Shown piece after piece: positions 31,454-55,220 of a stretch of 64,000 bases of DNA; position 1 is the first letter of the stretch, and each line of letters starts with the position of its first letter. The notes beneath the pieces were generated by a model that did no database searches, had not been told where the DNA came from, and saw only the letters and a program-made list of their open reading frames with translations. The DNA comes from Phytophthora quininea (Eukaryota; Oomycota; Peronosporomycetes; Peronosporales; Peronosporaceae): positions 95,180 through 159,179 of the forward strand of contig JAAVTG010000347.1 in NCBI GenBank assembly GCA_011947345.1. The letters are read 5' to 3'. The position numbers were made by a program, and so were the translations under genes.

Positions 31454-32330
31454 ATGAACCGACTGCGCCACGCACTGACATCGTTCGACTTCGAGGCTTT
31501 CCGAAACAGACGCTACCAAGATGAGGAGGAGGACACGGACACGCTCGTGGCGGAGCATATCCCTTGGAAGCGTGGAGACACTTGTGCGAGCTGGACTCGT
31601 TACCTCGAGGTCTCCAGCCCCGCTTTTGGCTTGGGACAACGGTCGCGTATGGGCGGTGGTGGAGTACCCATCTCATCAACACGAAGCTGCCGCTCAGAAC
31701 ATTGAGTCGCGATTTCCTCCACTGGAGGTACTGAATCACTCTAGTGGTGGCAATCTCACTGGGTCTGAATGTTTAGGCGGAGAGGTCGTGATACAACATG
31801 CAGGCTGCTGTTTCAGCCCGCGGTGGCGAACATTTCAAGGGGTGCAGGTGCCGCAAGACGTTGATCATAACGCCTGGACCACTGTAGTTGTGGAAGTCCT
31901 GCATTTCCAGTGATGGGAGTCGGTCTATCAGAAGCTGCCGATGTACTACCAGCGTCCTGGCATCGAGTATGTTTTCTGCGTGAAGATGTCGACGGATTTG
32001 AGTAGCTGGTCGTATGAGCTGCACGTTATGAGAAACAATCGGAACTCTCTTTGAATCCTCAAGCCGACCGCCCCGCTTTCAACGTCGAGGAACTCCGATT
32101 GAGCCACGAGCAACAGCAGCAGCAAGTTGTTGAGTTCAAGACCAGGCGTGCGCTCGAACTCTCAGCTGACGCAGTCCTTCCCCAAGAGTATCCCCACGAG
32201 ACGATTTCGATCGACATGTTCATGCTTGCTGAGCGCAGTGGAGTAAGCTGCCGCAAGATTATCCGCATTTCGATCGGCACGTTTGATCTATCACAGCTCA
32301 GTGAAGTTTGTCCGTGCGATCAAAAATTAG
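31454..32330 (+). CDS. Unrecognised, frame-broken coding tract
   Basis: ATG 31454 opens MNRLRHALTSFDFEAFRNRR, then an acidic stretch and AEHIPWKRGDTCASWTRYLE. In other frames of the same strand follow LLAWDNGRVWAVVEYPSHQH (about 31,635-31,695), SVYQKLPMYYQRPGIEYVF with SSWSYELHVMRNNRNSL (about 31,920-32,050), and VLPQEYPHETISIDMFMLAE (about 32,175-32,235). These pieces look coding in base composition and order but need several frame changes or introns. I recognise no domain. The minus strand also has an open stretch (32,024-31,773), which cannot be excluded. Confidence 0.35.
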
Positions 32331-32344
32331 TTTGGTTTTTGTTA

Positions 32345-34070
32345 TTACGAGTGCCTTCCGTTGGGAACTTCGTCAATGTACATGTCGTCGCCATCGCCAA
32401 TGAAGTTTTCTTCTTCGTCCTCGTGACACAGCTCTTGTAGCATCCGCAGCTGTCGTTCGGCGCGCTCTCGTTGCATGGCAGCAGTCTTTTCGTGCACCTT
32501 TTGCAGCAAATACCGGAACGCCACGACGAACCAGTCGCGCTGCTGCTCGTTGACTGCCTGGATGTCGAGAGTTCGCAGCGACGTCACGAGCGAGAAGCAG
32601 TGCGACGCTTGTGAAGGAGACACGAGTCCCGCCGCTTGGGACCTGGCGAACACAGGCGTATTGAGACCCTCCTCCACCGACAGAATCTCGTCCAATTGCA
32701 GCGAGTCACCACTGCGTCCAATCCACGAGACCTCGCCGAAGCGATCCACAAACACGCGAGTCTTGTGCGGTTTGCCCTTGCGACCGTGCTTCCATACACA
32801 CAACGTCTCCATGCGCTTCATGATGGTCAGCTCCACTTGCTGCGCTACGCGACGTTCGTGATCGCGTGCCAGTTCGACGAGGAACTCGAGACTGCGCTGC
32901 AGCCACTCCCTCTCCTCTTGGCTTTTGGCCTTAAGATCCAACGTACGAGTTGGTGTCACCACCGACAGCGTGCACCTCGCGTCGTCTAGAATCAAAGTTC
33001 CTTTGTGCAGCGCTCGAGCCAAGACGTTCGTCGCTGGTCCTGACGTGACCTTCACGATACTAGCCAACGGAATGGCGTTCTTTGCCTTGACGCGCTTCTT
33101 CCCCATCGTCGTCGTGGCCGCCACTCCGTCCACGGCAATGTGCGTAGCATGAGCCAACAGTTTCGACGTCCATCGCAACGTGTCTCCGTTCTCGACACAC
33201 AGCGTCGTCGCGTGGGGTTTCCCTTTGCGTCCATATTTCACTACGCTGGTTCCTGCAACACATTGCAGCGCGACTCGGTACTCGGTCATCTTGCGTTGCA
33301 AGGACGCATCCAATCGCTTCTGTCGTTCCTGTCTGGCTCGAGTCTCGTCTTGTACCAACGCACAAATGATCCACTTGACGGAGATTGCCGTCCGTAGCGA
33401 CAATTTCTTCTGCATGCGAGCGTCGTGTACGATCTGGAGGAAGTAGGCGGCCCACTTGGTGGCTCGGATCTCAAACTCCAGCGACAGGATCAGCGCTCGC
33501 ATATATCGCCGCTCGGCTCTGGGTCGCCACGTAGCACGTGACACGAATGTCCGCCGTGAGGTCTCTTGGGAAGCACGAGAGGAATTCGTCTACAGAGCTC
33601 TCCCGCCACATCTCTCGAGGGGTGAAGCCCGAGCTGCGGACGATTTCCGAGTCGGTCGAGGACGCTCGTCGTCGCTTGTCGTTTGCCTGTTCATTGTGCG
33701 CTGAGGATCCCGAAGACCGGGAAGAGGTCGACGAGCTGGACGACCGGGTGGACCACTGCAAGGACGACGACCGCGACGATCTCTGCGGGAAGACGCCCAC
33801 GCACGGCTGCTGCTGTTTGTCCCGAGCAACCCGCAGCGCCAGCTGGACGTTGGCGCGTCCGCCTGGCGACTGGCACAGCCGCACGTCGTCCCTTGACGGA
33901 GACGGCAGCGGCTCGTCGTCCCCAGCGGCGTTCTTGCTCCTCTTGAGACGGAGCTTCCGCCGTCGCTTGGTGCCGTCCTCGAGCTGCGGCGGCTCCTGTT
34001 TGCGGTGGAAGAAGGCTAGGAACCGAGACGCGGCGCCGTCCTCGCCTTTGGATCTCCGACTGAGCCCCAT
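32345..34070 (-). CDS. Double PH-like domain protein
   Basis: ATG 34070 begins MGLSRRSKGEDG with a basic, Ser-rich N-terminal region. Near 33,510 the frame shifts once (VTCYVATQSRA to ERRYMRALILSLEFEIRATK) and runs to 32,345. Two repeats follow, each starting with a KYGRKGKPHATTL- or KHGRKGKPHKTRVF-type strand and ending with a Trp-containing helix (SQEEREWLQRSLEFLVELA; NEQQRDWFVVAFRYLLQ). In between lie SIVKVTSGPATNVLAR and EILSVEEGLNTPVFAR. This is the fold pattern of PLC-type PH domains, which bind phosphoinositides or proteins. A membrane-associated adaptor is a fair inference. The C-terminal tail is acidic. Confidence 0.65.
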
Positions 34071-34641
34071 CGAACGACGACTTCACGAGCGAAAGCCAAA
34101 GTGAGGGTGACCACCGCGAGCTGCAGGGAGGGCGTTTCAGCCAGCACTGGCCTCTTCCTGCTGTGTGGTGAGCCAGAGCCATGCGATGCGGCATCGAGAT
34201 ATCGACAGGTTGCAATGTTGGTGCCCGCCGCCAGCTGGAGGCCGGATTTTCCTGCTGGGGCGAGGTCGGGCTGTCGAGGGTGTCAACTGGAGCGCGGAGA
34301 GGCAGACGCCCGAGGCCAGCGTTACGGCGAGGTGCATCGGCCACGTGAACAGCGCTGTAACGCAGGCCGCAAGAGGACTCGCCAAGGGAACGCCCGCAAG
34401 GCGTTGGTCTTGTATGGGGCCCCATCACGGACGGAGCGTTCGTCGACGAGTGCTAGATGCGGCCTCTGCCAGAGTATTCACCGAGGGGAAACACCAACGT
34501 TCATTCCGCTGTTCATTAGCTTTGGGGTCTACTGACCACCGGAGGTTTCTCCGCATCGTGGTCGCCCCGGACTGGCACGAACGCGTCCAGCCCAACAAGC
34601 TACAGCTCAATCTGCGGAATATCCCAGCAAGCCCACCACAT
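34071..34641. other. Gap between PH-domain gene and leishmanolysin
   Basis: About 570 bp. Open frames of 145-180 residues exist on the plus strand, but their composition is that of chance GC-rich frames (Arg/Ser-rich, no domain). It contains the 3' flank of the leishmanolysin gene and the 5' flank of the PH-domain gene. No repeat or RNA gene seen. Confidence 0.4.
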
Positions 34642-37600
34642 CTACGCTTTAGTTTTGCTACCATCGGCAGCGGCGTCGACTGCCCAAGCTGCTGGGGTTC
34701 GTCCTAACTCGACGTCTCGGTCGGATGTGGGATCTTCGATATCCATCACCACTGCAGCGCTCGACTTCTTGCCTGGTGTGATTCGAGTGCGTGGTGTTGC
34801 GTCTTGTGCTGTGTTGCTTCTGCCGGATTGAGGGGGATACAGGCGAGAAATGATCTTGTCCTGATTCTCCGGCGCATGTGCTACTCGGAATACACAGAAG
34901 CAGAGCGCAATCGCGAGCACCACCACAGCGAAGGAGAAAACGGCAATGCCAGCAGGACGTTTAAACACCCACGCAAAAACCGCGTGTCCGAAGGATTGGT
35001 CTGTGAGCAGTGAGCTCTCCGATGCTGCGTCGGATCGAGCATATAACGCAGCCACCAGTTGGAACGAGAGCGAATCACTCGATTCGTCTTCGAGTCTCCT
35101 TCGCGCAGTCGATGACGTTGATGAAGTTCCTGCTAGCTGGGCGGTGGCGTTCGTAGCTGGATAATCCGAGTGAACCACCACCCAAAAGTCCCCGGAGAAG
35201 GAGGAGTTTGCTACCTCGACCATTTGGGTGTCGCCCGCGTCAGCGAGCGATATGAATGTGAAGTCATAGAGCGATCGTGGTCGAACCTCACTAACATACA
35301 CGCTAGGCACTACACCACCGCTGCTTGACCCGGACGAATTCAGAGACAGCCGCAGCCCAACTCCCGTTCGCAGAGGTTCCGGGATGCGAAACATCTTCAC
35401 TTGGCCTCGAGTCAACGTAAAGTTGGCGCTGCACGAGGAGCAGAGCAGCGATACATTTTCCATTGCGCCCCAAAGCTGCGTCAACTCGAATCCTTTGGGC
35501 GAGTTGCATGAAAGTCCGAACCAACCCGTCGCACACTGGCACATTGGAGCTCCGTCGTTGAGGACACATTGACCATGGCCATGACAATTTTCCGTATCAG
35601 CATTGCTCCCACATTTCTTCGGGTCCGCTAAGGTGCTGGATGAGCTCGTGTAAATTGTTGCTTGCAGTTGGAATCGCAGCGTTGCACCAGAGACCGCACG
35701 GTTATGAATGGCGACCTTAAAGCAATCGCTACCAGTCGCTGCGTACGAGCAAGAGGTGTCTACAGGAACCGCGACACGTTGTACTGATGAACGCAATGCC
35801 ACCGCGTCAAAATCTTGTAGCGAGTCGATTGCCAGCGAAGGAAATCCTGCTTCACTTGGTCCGCGTGCTAGGAGAATGGGCCGTACTGGGGTGGCAGCAC
35901 CTGCGATATCATTTTGAATCAACAGAGTGAACTCGACCACCTTTGCGGCAGTGTTTGCCACATCGAACGAGTAGTAGAGCCATTCTCCGGCTGCGAGCGT
36001 CAGGTTGTCAGCGGACGAATACACCAAATACGAAGACGTGCTGCCGTTCGACGTCGGTGATAAGACCGCGCGGGTTGGTCGGAATGAGCAGTATGTGCCG
36101 CTAGTACCATTTGCACACGTACATAGCTGATTAGATTGTGCGTTGCAAAGACCTCCGTTCAAGCACACGCGAACAGCGCTGTCGTCTCTGCATCCGCGCT
36201 CGAGGCAGACGATGTGTTGACAATCGACCGGAATGTAGACGAAAGTGTCGACGTCCGGCAGTCCCCAGCAGCGTTCACAGTGAGCTGGTATCCCAAAGAT
36301 CCGCGGGCATATCCGCTATTGTAGACGCCTATGTAGTAAAGGCCCGAACTGAGCGAGGACGTCGAACGAGAGAGCACAACTTTCCGTGTTGAAGCACCAG
36401 CGGACCACCCAGCCACATCTACGAACTGGGGAGGCGTAGAAGCGTCCGCATTAATCTTTGGCAGCGTGTCACGACGTACGAAGAGCATCGCGTCACCCTC
36501 AGGCGTCGTCACGTTCAGATTCACCACTAAGACTTGCCATTCGTCCTTAACAATCACAGTGTACAAGGCCCAAGCCCCACGTGAAAGCTGTAGGTCCAGC
36601 AACCCAGCCTCAACTCTGAAAGGGCTTGAGAAGCGCTGGATGTACGCCACAGACGGAACTAGTTCTTTACAAAGAGACTGGGATTGTGTTGGAGAGTTGA
36701 AGGTAAATTCTTCGTCGCAAACACAATGAGGTTGAATTGCACCCGTGGCGGTGGTCGTAACTTGACACACACCATTGCCATAGCATTCCGACGTATTTTG
36801 TAGCGCCGTTGTCCCAAACACGGAGGACATGAGCACAGATGATGATATTGTCGTGGTGGCCGAACTTGTAGCATTGGAGCAAGTGCCTAGATCCTGACAG
36901 TCGGGGCCACATTTCGGGACACTACAGTCGTCGCCACTCCAATATCGATTGCAAGCACAGACACCAGGAATGTTTTGACCACAGATGCCATGACCCGAGC
37001 ACGTTACACGACGGCATTTGTCTGTCTCCACCCTCAAGTTGACCGCAGATCTTGTCGAGTAACCCAATACAGACAAGTAGAAATATCCGGGCGTCCCCAG
37101 TTGATACGCCTGTGTAGCTTGCCGGCAGATACGAGCCGTTGAGTTGAGTCCACGAGGAAACACACCTAACGTGCCGCAGAGATTTATTTCGTCTCGGACT
37201 CGTTCATTGTTTGTGCTGGAAAATAACACACTATTAGCTGTCAACGCTGTCGGGTAGGGATCATCAAACGAACCATATAAATCCACATCTGCTTGACTTC
37301 CTGCGGTCGCAAATAATCAACCACGAAAGTTACGTCATAGGATGCCGAGCTCAAGTAAAACTTGAAGAACTGGTACTCTTTCCAACCTACCGTAAGGTTA
37401 ATTCCTTGCGTAGCTTCCGTAAGCTCGACAACACTGGGGTTTCCAGCGACAGAACAATTCACACCTGCGTATCCTGCAGCGCACGAGCAAGCACCAGATT
37501 CACAATCGCAAGACCCTTGGGCCCCGCATGTAGACGCGGTACAGCCAGGCACACACTCACACGCATCTCCACTGTAGCCGCTACTGCAAGTGCATGTCCC

Positions 37601-39673
37601 TGTATTAGCATCGCATACTCCATTCCCTGAACATTGGCTGGCCCTTTTCGATATGTCAACCACAGGACAAAGTAAGTCAGAACAGCTCAGGCCTGAAAAT
37701 CCACTAGCACATTTGCATTGACCTGTAGTACTGTTACAAGTACCATGCGAGCTGCCTCCGCACTCTGTCTCATTTTGGTCACTTGGACACTGGATTCCGG
37801 AACAATCAGCTCCACTATAACCAGGAAAGCATTCACACACTCCACTCGCCTGTAGAACACCTTGCCCAGAGCATTTGTCTTGCATCAACTGACAAATTTG
37901 AGTGCTGGGTGGACACATTAGTTTTCCCTTGAAACCTTTAACTTAACTTCGCCGCCTTCCAACGGGCAACTGACTTCCACTCCACCGATCGAAAGTAGCA
38001 GATTTGTGGATGAACATTCTAAAACCTTGTAGCATGTAGGCCGCAATGCAGCTGAATCACTTGAGGATCGACTAAGACTGGACTCAAAGCATTTGCTAGA
38101 GGAGCCAATCTCCTCCATGAAATTTCCCGAATTCACGACAGTCGGAGCACGGCCAATACCACGACAGTCTCCATTGTTATACCCCTGTAGAATGGACAAT
38201 AGTCTGCAAAGGTATCACGGCCACCAAATAAAGGGTCTTTAAAGTATTCGAAACCTGCCGGGATACTTGTGCTGTACTCCGCGACATTGCAGTAGCCCTT
38301 GGCATTGAAATCAGCTGTACATCCGCGCTGCGAAGTATCTGAGCAAATGTAGCTGTTGCTCCATTGAGAGCACAGAGACTTTGCCATGCCGCAGCCTTGA
38401 TGGTATCCCCAAGCAAGAGGCTGTGCAGCTGAAAAACTCGCCACTTCATACCAGCCGCTATCTGCAAACAACGCCAACGTGAGAGCGGAGAAGACTGGGT
38501 CATATGAACTCGTAGCACTCATGTACTCGTTCATAATCATGCGCTTCTCCCAGTGGGAGCTGAAGGACGAGCTCCCCTTGTCGCCATTCTCCAATTCGAG
38601 TCCCGCATCCGCCCAGTCAAAGCAGTTGAAGTGCTGTTTGGTTTGTTGGACGACTTGGGGGTGATGATCTTGCTCACAGTAATTCCGCCAGACCGCTGTG
38701 TCTGAGAAACCACATTATTGTAGCCCCACACGGCGCCGTTGCGCGGCTGGCGATAGTATGAAAATAAGCGCTGGGAGAATACCAGCGCGTGTGTCATTTC
38801 GTGCAGCGCAGTGCCAATTTGTTCTGTACGACTGGCACCAGCAGTGCCGGACGGGTCCAACCGCGCAGGACCGAAGTTAGCCTGACCTGAAATCGGTCGC
38901 CCAAACTGATCCAAATTGCAAGGTAATGCCCAGGCAATAATGGACCCTGTAGTCGGACGAGCCGTAACATGAAGGAGGTAGTCCGCATTCGATACCCCAG
39001 ACGTGCGATAAAAACTTGGCATGGTGTTCGTGCAACAAGCCCAGTCGGTCGTGTTGCTGCAACTCATCCGGAAACCACGAGGTTACCAGCAACACGTTGC
39101 ACTGACAAGATACTGCCAAAGTAGTCGGAGATGGTCTTCAGCAGCACAGATGTAAGATATTCCCTTTTGCTTGGGGTAAGCACATCTTCCTGCGTGCAAA
39201 TGTATGGTCCGTTATCCACTTGAACAACGTCGTCTAACTTTTCACATTTGTAGCCCGGATCACTAGAAACGCAGACAAAAGGTAAGTCCAGGGCTAAAAT
39301 GACTGCACAAAAACACCAAACTGTCTTACGAGTAAAGCTTAGAGATGTCGAACGCGATTCGAAGCGGTTGGAAGGCAGCTGTCGCCGCGCTGGATTCCAA
39401 CCGTCGTGGTGAGATGTTCGTGGACATGCCAATAGCGTCAAGAAAGGCATCGATAACATCGTTGCTTCGGGTGGAGGATGACTCTAGAGGTCGACTCTCG
39501 AAAAGGAGCTCTTGTGGGCTCTCAAGCGAGTCCAGATCCACCGTGCGTTCGAATTCTTCAACTTTCTTGTCATGGATGCAATTGTGATGGTGGTGCGAAT
39601 GTCTTGCTGTAGTAGTAGCATCACAGCAAGATATATCCAACAGCACCGAATATAGCACTAACGGCACAAGCAT
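34642..39673 (-). CDS. Leishmanolysin (GP63, M8) metalloprotease with EGF repeats and a membrane anchor
   Basis: The signal peptide starts at ATG 39673 ([17 protein letters not shown]). A 67-bp intron (39329-39263) is clear. The protease domain has [18 protein letters not shown], the zinc site [12 protein letters not shown] (HExxH) and the third ligand in [14 protein letters not shown], all as in M8 leishmanolysins. Then come EGF-like repeats ([20 protein letters not shown] and others, about 37,900-36,100), beta-rich segments, a further EGF unit near 35,600, a membrane helix ([20 protein letters not shown]) and a cytosolic tail. A surface protease acting on extracellular proteins is expected. 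Frame changes occur near 39,062, 38,657-38,661 (G5 run), 38,170, 37,925, 37,265 and 36,160. Because every zinc ligand is kept and the domains are in order, I treat it as one gene. Confidence 0.85.
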
Positions 39674-39973
39674 AAAGCGCCATCGTGCACAGTTCAATCG
39701 ATCAAATACGCTGCGCTCGGCCTCATCATCTCGTACCTGCTACTGGTGGAATGGAGAGCCCAGTACCAGACTCGACGTCTGTTATTTCTCCGTTATCCAC
39801 TCCATCGTAATGCCACCATTTTGAGGAAACTGCACGTCACTGTAGGTTTCACGATCAAAGATTATCTGCCTTTTGAAAGTCGCGGCTGTTTCTTCCATGT
39901 TTCCAAAGTAAGCACAGCAAAGGCTGTTGGAAGGCTCCAGCAACTTGATGGACATTTGGTTAGTATTGCAGCC
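39674..39973. other. Gap between leishmanolysin start and BEACH gene end
   Basis: 300 bp in which I see no gene. It must hold the promoter of the leishmanolysin gene and the 3' end of the BEACH gene, both on the minus strand. Confidence 0.5.
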
Positions 39974-52140
<12,167 letters not shown>

Positions 52141-52263
52141 TTTTGCTAAGAGTCGCCAAGTTCAAAAACGTTTTATCAAATAGTGTAGCCATGCACGACC
52201 CTGATTTATGACAGCTCGCCAGGAGCTCACTTGCTGTTGGGCTGCAACATCGCTTCGTGCCCG

Positions 52264-53909
52264 ATGACGGACGAGACCGAGGTGGAGACCGTGACGCGGC
52301 TGCAGGCTGTAGACGTGCGTGACCTGTACCCGGACTTGGCGCCGGAAGATGCCAGCTCCCGTGTGTGTCTGCTCTGCGCAGCCAAGCTCAAGGACAAGAC
52401 CCACAACCTGACGCGCCATTTAGAGCGGCACCACGCCGGTGCGTTGCTGCAGCTGCTGGAGCAGCGTAATCAGGCATCGCCCACTCTGCTGGCGTCCAAG
52501 AGCAAGCGCGTGCAGCAGGACAAGAGCGCGGCCTGCAAGCAGCCAGCAGAGCCGAGCGAGGTCGCGCTGCTCAAAGCCGATGACGCCAAGCTGGCGCTCG
52601 CTCGGTGGCTGGCAAAGGAGCAGCTACCGGTGGACTTGGTGGAGAAGTCGGGCTTCCGAGAATTTGTCGAGGCGTTGAACGACCAGTTCAATCCGCCGCA
52701 AGGCGAAGAGTTGAGGGTCTGCTAGGCGAGTTGGTGGTAGATCAAGATGACAGCAAGCGGCTTGATGGAGATGTGGAGGCCAATGTTGGAAGTGGAGATC
52801 CAGAGCTGACCGTAGAGATGTTGGCGCTTAGAGCTACTTGCAGGTGCAGTGAAGACTCGCCGCTGGTCTCTTTGACTCGGGTTGCGTGTGATATCCCACA
52901 ACGAGGTGAAGCCAAAGTGCGCGTCTTGAGGGCAGCAGCGTCGATGTTTGATGCGCAGACTTGCAGAGGGCAGGTTTTGGGCAAGAACGGCGTGCTGGGG
53001 AGGGCGTTCGTCGGCGTGGTGGTGGATGTGCAGCCGTCAATAGCGCGCATGTCGGACGGGGCAACCGCAACAGCAATGGTAGCAGAGCACTCGATCGACG
53101 TGTTCGACAAAGTCGTCGCTTCACCGTACATTGCTCATGTCCAGCAGCCTGGGTCTGAAGGAAGCTCAGACTACAGTGCCGTTTGTCTAGGTGTGAGCTC
53201 TCCCAGAGGTGCGCTGGCCGAGTACGTAGTGCTCCCGGTCTCGAATCTGTGCGTTGTGCCGACCACCGTGCCAGACGACTTGGCGCTTCTCGCCGACGAC
53301 ATATCTGTCGTCCTCTCCATCGTGCATGAACTCGCGCAGCGTCAATGCGTCAACATCGCGATCCTCTCGGACAGCTCGTCAAGCTGCCTCACCGCTCTGC
53401 TCGCACGGTACCTGCACCAAGAATGCCAAGCCACGTCACTGCACGTGTTCAGCTCGTCGCCATCCAGTCGCTTCCAGTACGCCTCCACCACTTCTCTAGA
53501 TATTTATCAGCCGTCGACCGTCGCGAAAGTTCTGTCCAAGCAGAGCGAGTTGGCGATCGACGCGTGCATCGACCTCATCGGCTACGAGGCGTCCGTTAAT
53601 TTGGCAACGTCCATTGTGCAGTCCATGGGCTGCATTGTGATGGTGGACCGAAGTCGACTGGAGCTGCGACCGAATGCGCCACTGCCGATGGACTTGAACG
53701 CCGTCGTGGTGCGCGAGTTGGACGTTGCGAGTGTGCGCGACTGCCAGGGGCGTCTGCACGAGGCCGTCGAGTATTTGAGCAGGCAAGCGCAGGATCCGGA
53801 GGCTGCTGCACAGCTAAGGAATTATCTGTTGCCGGATATCGTTGTACTGCCACAGGCGCTTGAGCAGCTCAAGCAGTCGCCGAGAGCGAAGTCAAGTATC
53901 TTCAAGTGA
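52264..53909 (+). CDS. BED zinc finger fused to a medium-chain dehydrogenase/reductase-like domain
   Basis: ATG 52264 (MTDETEVETV) opens with a BED-type finger: RVCLLCAAKLKDKTHNLTRH then LERHH (C-x2-C and H-x3-H). A segment typical of hAT-transposase N-termini follows (KLALARWLAKEQLPVDLVEK, then GFREFVEALNDQFNPP). Near 52,715 the frame changes by one base and continues GLLGELVVDQDDSKRLDGD into a GroES-like and Rossmann-like pair: VEMLALRATCR, LGRAFVGVVVDV, RGALAEYVVLPVSNLCVVP, VNIAILSDSSSSCLTALLAR and SVNLATSIVQSMGCIVMVD. The zinc-binding catalytic Cys/His of alcohol dehydrogenases are not evident, suggesting a quinone-reductase-like or non-catalytic MDR. It is divergent from the BEACH gene (123 bp between ATGs) and convergent with the BED-RraA gene. 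Confidence 0.65.
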
Positions 53910-54075
53910 GCTGCTCACACTAAATCCGAAATATGTGACGTGCGGTAAACAAGGAGTAGTGAGGGAAATGCACGAACACATTAGTTACATGAAGAAGCGT
54001 GCGTCGCTTGCTGTGACGAGGCAGTCTCCTTTTGACTGCAGCGCGAAGAGTTGAGGCGAAGGCAAGCGGCGGTAG

Positions 54076-55077
54076 TCAAATGTTCGAGCGGAACCGCTGG
54101 AACGATCGCTCGAGCGGCTCACCTTGCTGGACCGCTTCCGCGACCTTGTTGTCCTGGTTCTCGATAATCTCCGCCTTCATGGCAATCTCGCCGGCACGCT
54201 CGGACGGGATGACCACCACGCCGTTCACGTCTCCTCGGATAATGTCGGCGTTGCGTACGACACAGCCAGAGATGATTACCGGACAGCCCACGTCCACCAC
54301 CGTAGTAGCTTTCTTCTGCCCGTGCACCGACGTGCCTTTGGCAAACGCTGGGAAGTTCATCCTGCAGATTTCGTGAATGTCTCGCACGCGTCCGTCCGTC
54401 ACGACGCCCGCAACATTCCTCGCCTTGGACGCTGTGGCTAGTAGTCCTCCAAACACTGCCGTCGTGCTTCCTTGTGGCGCACTGATCACAAACACTTGCC
54501 CCATCTCGGCCGTGTCCACATAATTAAAAGGCAGCTTCTTAACCACCGGACCATTGACGGGCATCGCTTTGACCGTCAGGGCAGGTCCGCAGATGTTCAC
54601 ATCCAACGGGGCGCTGTAGCCCCTCACGAGGTCCACGTCCACCAAATGGCCCTGGATCTTCATGTCTGCCATGGCGTCTGCGATGGCACAAGTGGAGAGC
54701 TTGGCCAGTCTCATCAGCAGGTCCGTATCGGTGATGGGGCCCGAGATGTCCGAGTCCAGCATGCCCGTGAGCAGCTGGTGGTCGCTCTTCTTGAGCGCCG
54801 CGTAGGCGTTGGAGCCGGTGGTCGCCGCCAACGCGGTGGCAGTCGTGATGGTAGCCGCGCTGCTGCCGTTGCTGTTGCTGCTGTTGTTGCTAGACGAGCG
54901 CTGATTGCTCTGGAAGCCGGGGCTGCAGCCCGTCTGTTTAAGGTGCTCGGCCAGGCGCGTGGCATTGCTGGCGTACTGCTTCTGGCACTTCTTGCACTCG
55001 TAGCGCACCATGCCTTTGCCATCGATCGGCTCCATGCGGTTGAAGTAGTCGTACACGTTGCTGGGCTTGCGGCCCAT
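54076..55077 (-). CDS. BED zinc finger fused to an RraA-like (HMG/CHA aldolase fold) domain
   Basis: This intact frame of 333 residues starts at ATG 55077 (MGRKPSNVYDYFNRM). The N-terminal BED finger has ECKKCQKQYASNATRLAEHL then KQTGC, preceded by the typical aromatic VYDYF. A Ser/Asn- and Thr/Ala-rich linker leads to an RraA domain: TCAIADAMADMKIQGH, ICGPALTVKAMPVNG, VFVISAPQGSTTAVFGGLLA, then ARNVAGVVTDGRVRD, giving the G...R-D active-site pattern (Gly of the GG pair, Arg and Asp of RVRD). RraA-fold enzymes include metal-dependent 4-hydroxy-4-methyl-2-oxoglutarate aldolase and oxaloacetate decarboxylase. Bacterial RraA instead inhibits RNase E and lacks that catalysis. The fusion would give a DNA-binding aldolase-fold protein. 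It is divergent from Y14, 143 bp between ATGs. Confidence 0.85.
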   Translation of the reverse strand: MGRKPSNVYDYFNRMEPIDGKGMVRYECKKCQKQYASNATRLAEHLKQTGCSPGFQSNQRSSSNNSSNSNGSSAATITTATALAATTGSNAYAALKKSDHQLLTGMLDSDISGPITDTDLLMRLAKLSTCAIADAMADMKIQGHLVDVDLVRGYSAPLDVNICGPALTVKAMPVNGPVVKKLPFNYVDTAEMGQVFVISAPQGSTTAVFGGLLATASKARNVAGVVTDGRVRDIHEICRMNFPAFAKGTSVHGQKKATTVVDVGCPVIISGCVVRNADIIRGDVNGVVVIPSERAGEIAMKAEIIENQDNKVAEAVQQGEPLERSFQRFRSNI

Positions 55078-55220
55078 GGCGACTGCGGAGCGAGCTGGCC
55101 GAGCTTGCTTCGACCGCTCAGCAGAAATTTGATGAATATATAAAATCGGGTTTTGCTTTAAAATGTATCCATTTTCTTTATTGAAACCAAGCAAAATCGA
55201 TTTTTTTATCGATAGCGACA

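Noticed and set aside
33538..34104. Plus-strand 188-residue open frame
   Set aside because: Shadow of the PH-domain gene's N-terminal exon; no domain, biased composition.
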